DNA of 64,000 nucleotides from Amphibalanus amphitrite (Eukaryota > Arthropoda > Thecostraca > Balanomorpha > Balanidae). Numbering within the stretch: the stretch's first letter is position 1; each line of letters begins with the position of its first letter. Under the pieces are notes generated by a model. The model did not search any database and was not told where the DNA came from. It saw nothing but the letters and a program-made list of their open reading frames with translations. The translations under genes and the position numbers were made by a program. Shown piece by piece: positions 44,426-55,900 of the stretch. The stretch spans positions 62,001 through 126,000 of the forward strand of contig NW_024883072.1 in NCBI RefSeq assembly GCF_019059575.1, read 5' to 3'.

Positions 44426-45264
44426 CTAAGAAGACGGCCAGTGGGGTCTCACTGCTGCTGAGGCGACCTCGGAGACGATGCGTCGCCCCTCCTGTCGGCG
44501 ACCTGCGGTGAGCAGGACTCCAGATAGCTGTCTGGCACGTTGCCGACACTGCCAGACGCTGTCAGCAGGCCTCACTGCTGCAAGTGATGTGCAGATGGAC
44601 GCCAGGTGACTTCGTCTGCAGGCGATTCCGGAGACCGCGGCCTCACCAGGCAGCGCCACCTGCATCGCCATGTCGGTGTTTCTAGAAATGGAAAAATAAC
44701 AGTATCGGTGAAGGACAAGCAATACAATGTATTCTGTTTTCCTCTCTTGCAGGTATACGTAATCTACAATTATCATTGTTCCTATTTCATTCAACTGAAC
44801 CTGAAAATTCCATATTGGAACATTGTTTGACTAAATTTGTGTAGTTGGGAACAGGGGCGACGCCACGGTGCGACGACTGGAGGGGACATTGACCATTTTG
44901 GAGGGGACGAGGACCATTTCAAGTCGATTCTTTCCATGCAACGCCATAGGCGTAATATTAAAATTTTAAAAAGTGGATGGGACGAGATCCCCTCCGTCCC
45001 CCCCCTGTGGTGACGCCCTTGGTTGGGAAGCAGATTCTGATTGTTTGAAATACATGTTTGGCTGAACAGTGCGGAAAATATTTCTTTGATCACCATAGCT
45101 GCAACAAAAATACTGAGACAGAAAACATTTGCGCTTACCTGGCTCCTTAGTCAGTCCCGCACAACGGAAGTGGTACCATTTATCGCAGCCGTCGCATCCG
45201 ACCATCGGTGCTGCACTGATGCTGCTGCACTCCCCACATTCCCAGCACCTTAGGAGCGTCTTGG
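44426..45264 (-). CDS. PHD-finger protein, last two exons
   Basis: On the minus strand, exon 45264-45139 (acceptor TTTTCACAG, donor GAGCCAG|GTAAGC) joins in phase 1 to exon 44577-44426 (acceptor ACTTGCAG, stop TAG 44426-44428). The first exon encodes a PHD zinc finger: CWECGEC, then GCDGCDKWYHFRC, the C-x2-C..C-x2-C-x4-H-x2-C part. The next exon supplies W-Q-C, where the last cysteine pair should be, but the final ligand is Arg instead of Cys. PHD fingers usually read histone H3 tails; the pattern resembles TAF3-type fingers, though I cannot assign an orthologue. Upstream exons were not found. The acceptor is a CAGCAG tandem. Because the exons lie inside the 42272-46254 element they may belong to it rather than to a host gene. 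Confidence 0.5.
44850..45026. mobile_element. ~175-bp MITE in the PHD gene intron
   Basis: Ends CAGGGGCGACGCCAC and GTGGTGACGCCCTTG are inverted with several mismatches; GGAGGGGAC repeats lie inside the left end and CCCCTCCGTCCCC inside the right. Confidence 0.6.
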
Positions 45265-46262
45265 CTGTGAAAAGACTACATGAGTCATGGCGCATACATG
45301 AATAGTAAGATGTTTTATATGTTTAACATCGCATAGCAAAGACACAACAGCTGGGAGTCAAGCGTAAGGACTTTTGACAATGGTGTTTGAACTCAGTGGG
45401 GTGAGGTTTGGTTGGTCAAGAGTGGTCATTTTTAGCAATACTGTTTTCGACTACAGCTTTGCTAGCTATGACTACGGTGATGATGTCATGGTAATCAAAT
45501 TTGACCACCATTATACCAATTTTGCACCCTGGTGGAGAAAACACAAGTTTCAGGTTACGGGAAGTAAGATAGGAAAGTTATTCCGGCAGTTCTTAAAAGA
45601 AGACAAAGAATCTTGATTCTGGCTGTTGTAAATGGGGGTCCAAAGTTGAACAGAGCCAGCATTTGGCGCTGAAATTCAAAGTTTGAACACAAAGAAAAAA
45701 GGTGCTTGATATCACTATAAAAGTTTATATCAGGGGGAAATGGATGCATTCACGTAAAAGCGCACAAAAGTACTCTAGCAAAGTGGATTACTTAGGTACT
45801 GAAAATATCTTGCCAAACAGCTGTTCGGAATATCAAATCTGACATACAGAATTTTCAATGGCCATTAAAATAATATCATATCACCATTTTCCCAGTGAGT
45901 GTTGTCATTTTAACTTTTAAGCAAGAAAAGCTTTGCTAAAAATGACGCTTGACGAAGCCTCATCCTACTGGGCTGTCTGACATGTCTCCCTGTAAACAAC
46001 ATGTGGCCCTTATATGGTATATATGATGAATATGTTAATAATACAGAGAAAACATATAATTTTTTTTTTATGATTCTCCTCGGACGTTGTCTGAAGTTAC
46101 ACATTTGTCTTTTCTGCGCAGCATTTGTGTTTGCCATTTACCGCACCAATGTTCGCCAGCGGTGGTGACTTTTCCTTACCTGCTCACGAAACGTCACACA
46201 CGACATGACGTCACCCGAAGACGTCATCAAAAAGTCCAGCTCTTAGGCGTGTCCACATTATA

Positions 46263-46764
46263 GAGTTCAGTGGGTGTAGGATACCTTCGAAGTGCGCCGT
46301 TTCCGCCTAGTTTTCTTGTTTTCTGAATAAGCATTTATTTCAGTTTTAAATATTGTAAAAACGGTATCTTGCTCAATTATAAGTTTTAAATAAGTTTAAT
46401 TTGAAATCAGATGTAAATATTCCGTTGAAGTCTTTCAAGATGAAGTCTTTGGCAAGTAATAAAAACTTGCAGCAATGAGCTACCAAATTTGCTACCACTT
46501 TTGTTACATGTACGGCGTGATAGTGACGTTTATTCTGTCAACAAAAATCATAATGCTTTGAAAGAGGTTGAGTTAGTGGGGGATAGGTAATTGGTTTTTA
46601 TATGTGTTGCTATTGCCTGTATCAGTATTATCACCTAATCCTATAAAGAAATTGTGATATTTTGTATTCCTATTAACTATTTTAGAAATGGCAGCATTAA
46701 ATTTAGGTAGGTAATTCATTTATATTTGGCAGAATCTCTTAAAAATATGCCACTGTTACCATGT
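46263..46764. other. AT-rich spacer, nothing recognised
   Basis: Plain AT-rich sequence between two mobile elements. Confidence 0.6.
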
Positions 46765-47911
46765 CAGTCGGGGAAACTGTGGTCAAATCTTCCATTTTTA
46801 GAAAGCCTTCCATTTTTGGAAGGATTTTCTATATATGGGTACGCACCTTCCAAAAATGGGTACGCTGACGACGTCATCGTACCCAAATATAGAAAATGTT
46901 GCGCATATGTTGGAACTTACCGATTTCCGCCGAACATGAGGCAAATGCGACTATCGCCCCTGGTCGCTTTCTATTCGCCATAGTGAAGTGTCCATAATCT
47001 AGCGTGGATGCCTAAATCCTAGCGTGGATGTATTTTAGGTAATTTTTCAAAGTAATGAGTCGTGGAAAATTGACAAAAATTTACCGACAAACGATGGTTT
47101 TATAAGACTTTATCAAACATTTTGTAAGCAAAAAGCATCAAAAACGAAAAGTAAATATCCTTAAAAGTACTTTAGTGACGGGCCATGCTTGTTCGTTACC
47201 GCCGACTTTATTTACAGTGCGGAATTGTCTGGACAGAGTGCGGCGGTTTCGGGAGTGTAGTGGTGAGTAAAACTTGTATTTGTTGCCGTTTTCTGCATTT
47301 ATTAGCATATTGTGTGGTTGATTTCAATTTTTTAAGGCTTTTGCCAAACATTTGGGTGGAGGTCTCGTCATTTTTCAATGTTTTTTCCGGAATATGGGAC
47401 GAATTAAATAGGCGTTGCTGCGCCGTTTTTCGTGTTACTTTCTATCGAAGGAGCATGAATCTTCAATTTATATGAGGAATAGTAAGTTTAATTTAAACCA
47501 TTTTTTGTCAGGGCTATAGCTGTGTTCCTCCTGGTTGGTTATTGACCAGCTGTTTTCTCTTCTGAATTTCTATGTGTCCTCTAGAAGTAGAAAAAGAGAG
47601 CAGTGCGCCAGGACACCATGCTATTATATCACTATGTACATTGACATAGCATGCCTGTATTACCAACACTAGCACTGCTGCTTCTCCTTATATCAATGAT
47701 CATAAATGACAAAATCAACTATTAATGTTACACATTTAAAAAGGCCGTAACTTAAATCAAAGAATGTGAATCACAGTTGGGAACACTGAGATTAGACCTT
47801 CCAATTTTGGAAGCCTTCCATTTTTGGAAAATGCATACCCATTTATGGAAGGTCCTTCCAAAAATGGAAGGCTTCCAAAAATAGAAGATTTGACCACAGT
47901 TTCCCCCACTG
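46765..47911. mobile_element. 1,147-bp element with 4-bp target duplication
   Basis: Ends CAGTCGGGGAAACTGTGG and CCACAGTTTCCCCCACTG are inverted over about 50 bp and flanked by ATGT (46761-46764 and 47912-47915). Both subterminal regions carry palindromes of the form CCTTCCATTTTTGGAAGG (46805-46825; 47805-47880). No transposase is visible. A 4-bp duplication is compatible with Chapaev-type elements, by inference. Confidence 0.72.
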
Positions 47912-48447
47912 ATGTAGTTTTGAACTGAAATAGTAGTTTTGTAGCTTAAACTGAGACTAGCACAAATCAGTAGTTTTTGTGGCCCAACTATCATGCTAGG
48001 CCCAGACTAGAAAACATCCATTCATTATGCTGGACACCCAGAGTGGAAAAATACTGCATGTTATGCAGAATATGGCCAGCGTAGTGGCGATATTGCGGCA
48101 AAAATTTCAGCGTATGTCTGGCATAACTTTCTTGCGTAGAATTCCGAGCATGGTGGCCGCTGAATTTTTCTGCGCACAGCAGCCGCATAATGTTTCAACA
48201 AATGGCGGTCACCAAATTTTTTGACATGCTGGGAAATCTAGCAGCAGATACGTTCTGCGGGCAGCTTTGGAGAGGGTTCGAGACTAGCCGTCCCTCACCC
48301 CTGTCGTCACGCGTTCAGACTCGCAAGCCACCTTGAGTCTACTGAGCGCAGGAGCGGGCCACGGCCGCCCAGGTGAGGACATCACCCTCGGTGCGGAGAT
48401 AGGTATGGAAGACCTTGTTGAACATTACCTAGCGTTGCAAAGTAATC

Positions 48448-48545
48448 ATGCAGTGGGTTCCTGCCTGCTGCGAGATCGAGGGGAATGAGAGCGCGGACGA
48501 CCTGGCGAAACACGCGGTCGCCCTGCGCTCCGACGCCCGCTGTTG
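48448..48545 (+). pseudogene. Non-LTR retrotransposon RNase H fragment
   Basis: About 30 codons read QWVPACCEIEGNESADDLAK, close to the WVPAHxGIxGNExADxLAK motif of retrotransposon RNase H domains. It is followed by (TGT)n at 48541-48560, after which the match ends. Confidence 0.75.
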
Positions 48546-48572
48546 TTGTTGTTGTTGTTGTTGGTGTTCCCC

Positions 48573-48800
48573 TCAGGGCCGGCTGGGGTCGGCCTGTAGC
48601 CCCATGAGGGGCTCCTTGTGGCGGAGGTAGCCGGCGGCCAAGGCCGCCACCAGTTCGCCGTCCTTTAGCTGCTCCGGTCGGATATGGATGTTGCCCGTCA
48701 GTCGCAGGCGGGCGCCGGCCAGGCACGGGCACCTGAGCAATACATGCTCCGGGGTGTCGGCGCCCTCTCTGCACACGATGCAGCGGGCTGCGGGGCACGC
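48573..48800 (-). pseudogene. Non-LTR pol C-terminal fragment, inverted
   Basis: The minus strand reads CREGADTPEHVLLRCPCLAGARLRL, matching the Cys-rich DTxEHxLLxCP segment at the end of many Jockey/R1-like pol proteins. It faces the RNase H fragment, so at least one rearrangement or insertion separates them. Confidence 0.75.
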
Positions 48801-48839
48801 CTACGCCCGCTCGCTGACCCGGGGGGTTCATTATGCGGC

Positions 48840-49145
48840 CTCGCGTCAATAGCGCGACAACTGGTCCGAGTCACTATTCAAGCCACTCTTCGGGAGCACG
48901 CTGCCGCTCCCCATCCCCGGTGAGGACCGAGAGGACGCCGTTTCGGTGCACCAGGGCGGGCCACTGGGGCCGCTGGCTCCAGTAAGTGCACCGAATCGGC
49001 CGTCTCCCCTCCGCGGCGTGTCAGCAGTTCCCGGACAAGTGGTGCGCCGCGGCGCTCTGCATCGTGTGCTGAGAAGAGGCTGATGTGCCGGAGCAGGTGA
49101 TGCTCCGCTGCCCAGCCCTCGCTGGCGCTCGCCAGTCTCGAACCA
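48840..49145 (+). pseudogene. Second non-LTR pol fragment, decayed
   Basis: The plus strand ends with DVPEQVMLRCPALAGARQS, the same pol segment as in the neighbouring inverted fragment. The upstream 200 bp is frame-shifted and decayed. Confidence 0.65.
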
Positions 49146-49249
49146 CTAGCCTGCTCCAACAATCTCCATTAACTTGTGCCAGTGCCAGCCAGGCCGGAAT
49201 TCTGTATCATCCCACACTGAATTGGGCTGCCAATCGCTTGCCAATCGCC

Positions 49250-49610
49250 GTTCCCGCCTCCTGGACACAGCACTTGTCCCAGTCAGCCTGCTACTCTCTA
49301 GACACAGAGTTTGTTTGTCCCAGCTACACTCACCTATCCTAGGACATGTCACTCGATGCAATTCAGCGTGAGGGAAACAGTATGAGTAGGCACTTATATT
49401 ATTCTGAGAGTTCCGGGAAATCACATGTGTCCCGGCCCAGCCGGCCATTCTGGGGCACAGCACACATCCCAGTTCACCACTCCCAGGACACATCACTGGC
49501 CCCGCCCCAGCCTGCCAGTCCCAGGGTAGCTGTGGTGCTTTACTCAGCTCGTCCTAGCCCAGTCCACCAGTCCCAGGACATATCATTCGTTTGTTTCAAC
49601 GCACGGTACT
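49250..49610. repeat. Degenerate CCCAGTCCACCAGTCCCAGGACA repeats
   Basis: Variants of CCAGTYCACCASTCCCAGGACAYATCA and CCAGCCTGCCAGTCCCAGG recur four to six times with uneven spacing. They lie just upstream of the NARS2 gene. Confidence 0.55.
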
Positions 49611-49978
49611 CGTCCCAGCGTAACAGGCACCCCACTGTTGATGGCTCACTGCATCCGTGTGTTAACTGTTTGTCGGCAAGCTGTCCCTACCTATGAGTTC
49701 AGTGAGTGGCCCATCCTTTTGCTGGGCTAAGTGGGCTGTGGGTATCTGTATGACATATACGTTACTTTTTAACTTTGAGGCAGTTCTTACCTCGTCTTAA
49801 GTTCAGGAGGTGTCTAGAACTGGCAGGAAGTTATGGGTGCATGATAAACTCGGTGTCTCAACGCACCCCTAAACCCAAATAAACATACAAATGGCAAACA
49901 AACTCGAGGTCTGCAGCTAAGTCACTGCAAAAGTATTGATCAATTGATGTGATCTCTGTTTCAGATACATTTGCCTAA

Positions 49979-52900
49979 ATGGTGGGCTTGACAAGAGTTT
50001 GCTGTACTTATGTGCAGCGATCAGTGTCAAGAGCACTGCATTCTCCTGATGAGACCAAAGTCACTGTTCAGGTAACAAACTAACTAGATGCTATTCGTTG
50101 CTCTGATTCTTTGCTGTAGTTATAGATCTGCTCCTCTATAAAAGCAACAGTGATATTACTAAAATGGCTCCAAAATTTGCTTCGATTTACCTAGTCCACT
50201 TTTATGCAGATATTTGATACAGTGTAGGCATGCGACCTGTTATTGATGTGTTGGATGCTGACGTTTTGTATGGCTTCTGCAGGGCTGGCTACGCTCAGTC
50301 AGAGCACAGAAGAGCAGGGTGTTTGCCTCGCTCAATGATGGTCTCAGTGCAGAGACTCTGCAGCTTGTCATTCCATCCAGCCTAGACCCAAAAGGTAAGG
50401 CACGCTTTACAAGGATAACTAGCTGTTTGTGAAACTGCAGTTCTGTTAACCCTCGCCCATGTAGGGGGGGGGGGGGTTGGTGCAACCCCCCCCCCCCCTG
50501 AGGTTTTTCGGAAATAGTGCAGAAACGGCGGCGCGCAGCGCCGCCAAATTTTGGGTACCTTATGGGGCAAACCTTGCGCATCTTTTGATAAAAAACATTT
50601 GACCGGGTCATGTCAGGTCACGGAGTTATGACGTCACAAAGGGAACAGCCTCCGGCCGGATTTTCACAAACTGAGTGCCAACGCCCGAGGTTTCCTGCCG
50701 GTGGTACAAACATCGGTTGATGGATCGTGATGAAACTTCCCATGCATGTTGGGGCAAGTATTGGCTATCATATGGTATAAGAAACTTGACCGGGTCAGGT
50801 CAGGTCACGGAGCTATGACGTCACAAGAGGAACAGCGTCCGGTACTATTTTTGAAAAGCGCCCGAACCACTATTTTGCTAATTCTTGTCACCTCAATGGG
50901 AATATGCAGCAATATTAGCTTCTATAGGGAGCAAATGGACCTCCCAAATCCAAAAATACAATCAGATTTCAAAAATTTAAATTTTGATTTTTCGAATTTC
51001 TGCCGCCGACTGTGACCTTGCCGACTTCCGGCGCTCCCAACGCGCCATTTTTAGAGCTAGGGAAACGAAATACATACCAAACGATAGAGAATTGATCAAG
51101 GAACACGATAGTGAAGGTTTCAAGTCGATATCTCCCACCGTTTTGCCGCAATCGCCGCGGAAAGTTGAAAAAAGTCTATTTTTCCGAAAATTTGACCTTT
51201 GACCGGTCAAAAGTAGGTCAAATGTTGACCTAGGGCCAAAAAATATACCACCAATTGCGAGATCTCGGCGAGAGCAATCCGTTGGTCTTTTCCGCTAAGC
51301 TCTACGACGCTCCGTTTTCAAACGCCAAGGGGGGGGGGGTCGCACCAACCCCCCCCCCCCTGCATGGGCGACGGTGGCAGATCGCCGTTTACGGGCGAGG
51401 GTTAAAAACTGTAAAGCCATTTCTGTGTGGATTTGTCCGAATAAATGGTATTTGTATTGGTATATCATGTGCAACAGTAACATGCAGTGTACACTGTACA
51501 CATAGCTCTTAGCTACGCTGCAGTATAAATGCACATCACACCTATCAGCACCTGCCTTTCGCCCTTTCACAGGTCTATCTGTGAACAGTTTTGTTCAGGT
51601 CTCGGGCCAAATTGTGCACACTCCCAGCCGTCCCCAGCCGGCGGAATTGAAATGTCACCACGTCCATCTAGTCAAAACGTGCCCGCCGGTAAGGATTTGC
51701 GGATATACGCCATTGCCCTGGATAACCAGGATGGATAACCAGATCGTACCATGTGTTTGTATTATTATTCTATGAAATGCAACGTTTTTGTTCTGTAAAG
51801 CTGTGAACATAAGCGAGAGGCTAACAAGCAAGATGTAAATACAGGGTGTCTAACAAAAAGTGTACATTCTATTTGGTCAGAAGCCTATAATTGATAATGA
51901 AGAGAGATCTAGAGGTACTTGGTCTACCTTGTCAGCTGTCCTATCACTATGCTCCTCTCTGTCGACTCGAATCTAAATCTGAATTCAGGACCATCACTCG
52001 CCGCCTGACGCTAACCGCCCCCTCTGCCGTCCACAGGAGGGGTACCCGTTCCCGGCCCGCTCCAGCCCCGATTGGCACCAGGCCCGGCAGCACCCACACC
52101 TGCGCTCGCGGCTGGCGCGCTGCGGCGCCGTGCTGCGCGCCCGTGCGGCCGTCACCCGCGCGGTGCACGAGCACATGGAGCGCCAGGGTTACCTGCAGGT
52201 GGACACGCCCGTGCTGACTGCCAATGACTGCGAGGGAGCCGGTCATGTGTTCACAGTCACGGTAAGATGGGAGGGTTGTCACTGAAGGGGAGGCACTAAG
52301 CAGACAGTGATGGTGTATGTAATGTTTGCATTGCGCTGATAGATAGGTTAGTGACATATGGATAGCTTATGTTGTGGCCACGGTGTTAGGCCACATCGCA
52401 TTGTGTTTACCTGACTGATTGTACGGTGACTGTTTCGAGTTCGAACGGAAATGTCTCCTGCTCGACCTGACCGTCACCTTCTGCTCTGTCAGACATCTCC
52501 CGGGCGCAGTGAGGCCGGTGACAGTGCCGACAGCGATGGCAGCAGTGACAGTGACGACAGGGAGCGGCCGTTCTTCGGGCGGGACGTGTACCTGACCGTG
52601 TCCGGACAGCTGCACCTCGAGGCCGTCACCTGGTGAGGACGCGCTTAAACTGAGCTTTTAACAGTTACCGCAGAGCGTCAGTAACAGTCTCGTTAGGGGC
52701 ACAAAATTCATGTTCGGTGTAAGAGCTGACTTGATTTGGGCATAATGTTGATTTTTTAAGGCGAGAATGCTTACTACATCACTTCTTCGCTCAAGCGATT
52801 TTGTGGCAAGCTTGTTATCCACTTTCAGATCCGTTTGCGACCTTCCTGCTCAGATGCGCTTTCTATATTTCCTGCTATATCAACGTCTTGGCTTTAGCTA

Positions 52901-55900
52901 TGTTTAATTTCTCATTTAACATGTCGGGTGTAGATGAACGGCTCACATGAGCTGTCATTCATTAGGACATTATCCCGCCGTCTGACCCCCTCCCCCTTCC
53001 ACCCCATCAGCGGCGTGACACACGTATACACTCTGAGCCCGGCGTTCCGCGCGGAGCGGTCCCGCACGCGCCGCCACCTGGCCGAGTTCCGCATGCTGGA
53101 GGCAGAGCTGGCGCCGGCCGCCGAGCTGTTCGAGCTCACGGGGCCCCTGGAGCAGCTCACCCGGGAGGTGACCGAGAGCTTCCTGGCGAGCTGCGGCCCA
53201 GAGCTGGAGCTGCTGCGGCCAGGCGATTGGCGGGAACACCTGGTGAGCTTTGGTGGCGGGAAGAGTGTGTGGGTGCGTGGAATCATTGAAGGCGGAAATA
53301 TGTTCCAATGCTGAATGCTTTCCTTCTTTAGGGGGCAGATCATTTTCTGATGCGCAATGGATATTGCATACAAGCATACATGTCTGGCAGGTTAGGGAGT
53401 TTGAATTACGTTCTCGCCTGAAGCGAATTATTGAAGGCTTTTCTTATGATATGATTTGTTGCTTGTTAGTGAACGTTAAGCGGAGTTTCCATCATTTGTG
53501 GCGAGACGGTTGTATTTCGTCACGCTTTCAAAATATTTGTGTGAGGAGGTGACTGTCGACTGATAGGTGTATTTTAATGATAAAAATTGCCATAGCGAGG
53601 AAAGGTAGCAGATCTACTCTTGTCAAAACACGAGGATAAGGCTGCGGAACCGTTTTATATGATTAATTTAGACATATTCATTATCCACATTTTTGTTCAA
53701 AATTGCTTCTTTTGAGTTTTTGACTGGCAGCAATCATTTGACTTTCTGTGCTTGCTGACGTATCTGAGGCTTGAGTTTTCCTTGCTTTGATCTATCCAGC
53801 CCCTGACGAGTGCACTGCTGCACTATTATTTATCATGTCGGTGTAAAAATGGCTGAATGCGGTTACCGCAAACAATTTTTTGTCTTTATTAACCCGCGCC
53901 CTGGTGTGGGTCTGAGCCACCTTCGCCCTGGTGGGGGGGGGGGCCAAAATGACCCCCCCCGTCTAACTCGAAAACGAAGAGGGCTAGGAAGACGCGGAAA
54001 AAAACAAACGAAAGACCATAACAAGTACGTTCGAAAGTATTTCGGTCATTTTTTCGCTAAGGTCAATATTGAGGTCGCTAGAGGTCATCATAGGTCAAAT
54101 TTCAGTGTTTTCGGTGTTGCCGGACATATTCCGCTGTAGCTCGGAAACTAGAAGAGCTAGAGAGCCGCGGAAAAAAGCAATCGATAGCTCTTTTCAAGAT
54201 CTTTCGCCAAGGTTCGTCAGATTTGACCTCAGCTTAACGGTTTGGCCTACAGAGGTCATGCAAGGTCAACTTGGCAAATTTTGTTGAAAATGTTTTTAAC
54301 TATAGCATGCATTCACGAGGAAATAGAGAAACGATTCATGCACCATCGTGCTTGGCTCGTCGAGACGCGTCGAATGATATATAGTTTGACCTCGAAAGGT
54401 CATTTTGAAAATTTGACCTCAGGTCAAGGTCATGACCTTACCGAAATAGGTCATGCTGCATATCATTCGATCCGCATTGACGAGACAAACACGATAAACG
54501 TCGAACGGAGTCTCTATCTCTATTCAATAACAAGTAAGTGCAGAAAAACCGCTGGTGACCTCTGGTGACCAGGGAGATGACCTAGCGTGACCTCAGCGAG
54601 GTCACAAGCAAATGGTTTCACATGGGCTGTGATTTGCTGACCCAAGACACTTCAATAACGAAATATAGGATCAATCACGCCCGATTTAGCTGAAAAACAA
54701 CTACTTTTCGATTCTCCCATTGACTTATAATGGGGAGCAGCGATGACCTGACCTGACCTTAGGTCACATTTATAAAAAATCCGAGATAGCCATTTCGTAG
54801 AGCTGGGTGACATCTTCAAGTACTGTAAATTTTACATCGATCGGATAAAAGCTGTGCCTTTGAGAGAGCTTTGAACTTTTTTAGAGGTGGTGTCAGTTTT
54901 GGTGACCTTGTGACCTGACCTGACCTGACCCGAACCCCCCAAAACAGGACATGATGTAAAAATGTTGAATAAACAGCTATACAAAGTTTCAGGGCGCTAA
55001 CTCAAGTGGTTTCTGAGTTATCGCTGAAAAACCACAGGGGGGGGGGGGCCAAAATGGCCCCCCCCCCCCACCAGGGCGAAGGTTAACTAATCACCAGGCT
55101 ATGTTGCAAACTGCATTTTGTGAAGCCATTGTGCACTCGTTTAATCCGCTGCTTCGTTCGGAAAGGAATAATCATGTTTCTAAATTTTATTTTCGGCCTT
55201 ATTGAAGCCCTACATAATACGATGAATATACTATCATCGTGAAACAGTTGGGGTTTACTGGCATTTGTAAGGATTAGGAAGTCAATATCATTAACTGGAA
55301 CAGTGTATTATACCCTTAGGACAATGGATATTTTTCGTCCGTGAATTCAGACGTGACGTAAAATAGATAGCTATTGTCTTCCTGGTTGTTGTTTGTCAGT
55401 GGTTTTCGATTTTGTTTTGGTAGGAAAACATGGGTAAACTTTGCTTTGCTACACAATCCGTTTTCGACCTCATGTGAACCTAAGGCAGTGACTTGAAATG
55501 CACAAAAACCACTGTGTATTATTTGTATTATTTACCTGGCTGTCGTTCTTGTTTATCAATTATGAGAATAGTCATTTTCCTAGTTAACCCTCGCATGTGT
55601 GCGGCGTTTGCCAGCTTCTAACGTGTAGGGTGGGTGGGTGGGTGGGTGGGTGGGTGGGGGGGGGGGTCGGCTGGACCCCCACCCTTGCCGTTTGGCCCCT
55701 GATCGAGCTAGAGCTTTGCGGAAAAAATCGAGCGTGTTTCCCGTCACGGGACGAAGTCGATGATACCCAATTTTAACCTTCGCCCTGGTGGGGGGGGGGG
55801 GCCATTTTGGCCCCCCCCCCTGTGGTTTTTCAGCGATAACTCAGAAACCACTTGAGTTAGCGCCCTGAAACTTTGTATAGCTGTTTATTCAACATTTTTA

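Larger units (their letters stand above)
42272..46254. mobile_element. 3,983-bp element with 8-bp target duplication
   Basis: Ends GGACATGCCTAAGAGCTGG.. and ..CCAGCTCTTAGGCGTGTCC match inverted over about 27 bp with one mismatch. Both are flanked by the same 8 bp, ACATTATA (42264-42271 and 46255-46262). An 8-bp duplication occurs with hAT, P and Merlin elements; GG-starting ends favour Merlin among these, but no transposase was recognised. TGACGTCA palindromes lie inside both ends (42341, 46208). It contains a non-LTR fragment, a 270-bp duplication and PHD-finger exons on the minus strand. Confidence 0.75.

Noticed and set aside
48382-48849. 155-codon Pro/Arg-rich minus-strand frame
   Set aside because: It is the off-frame shadow of the non-LTR pol fragment and a TGT repeat.
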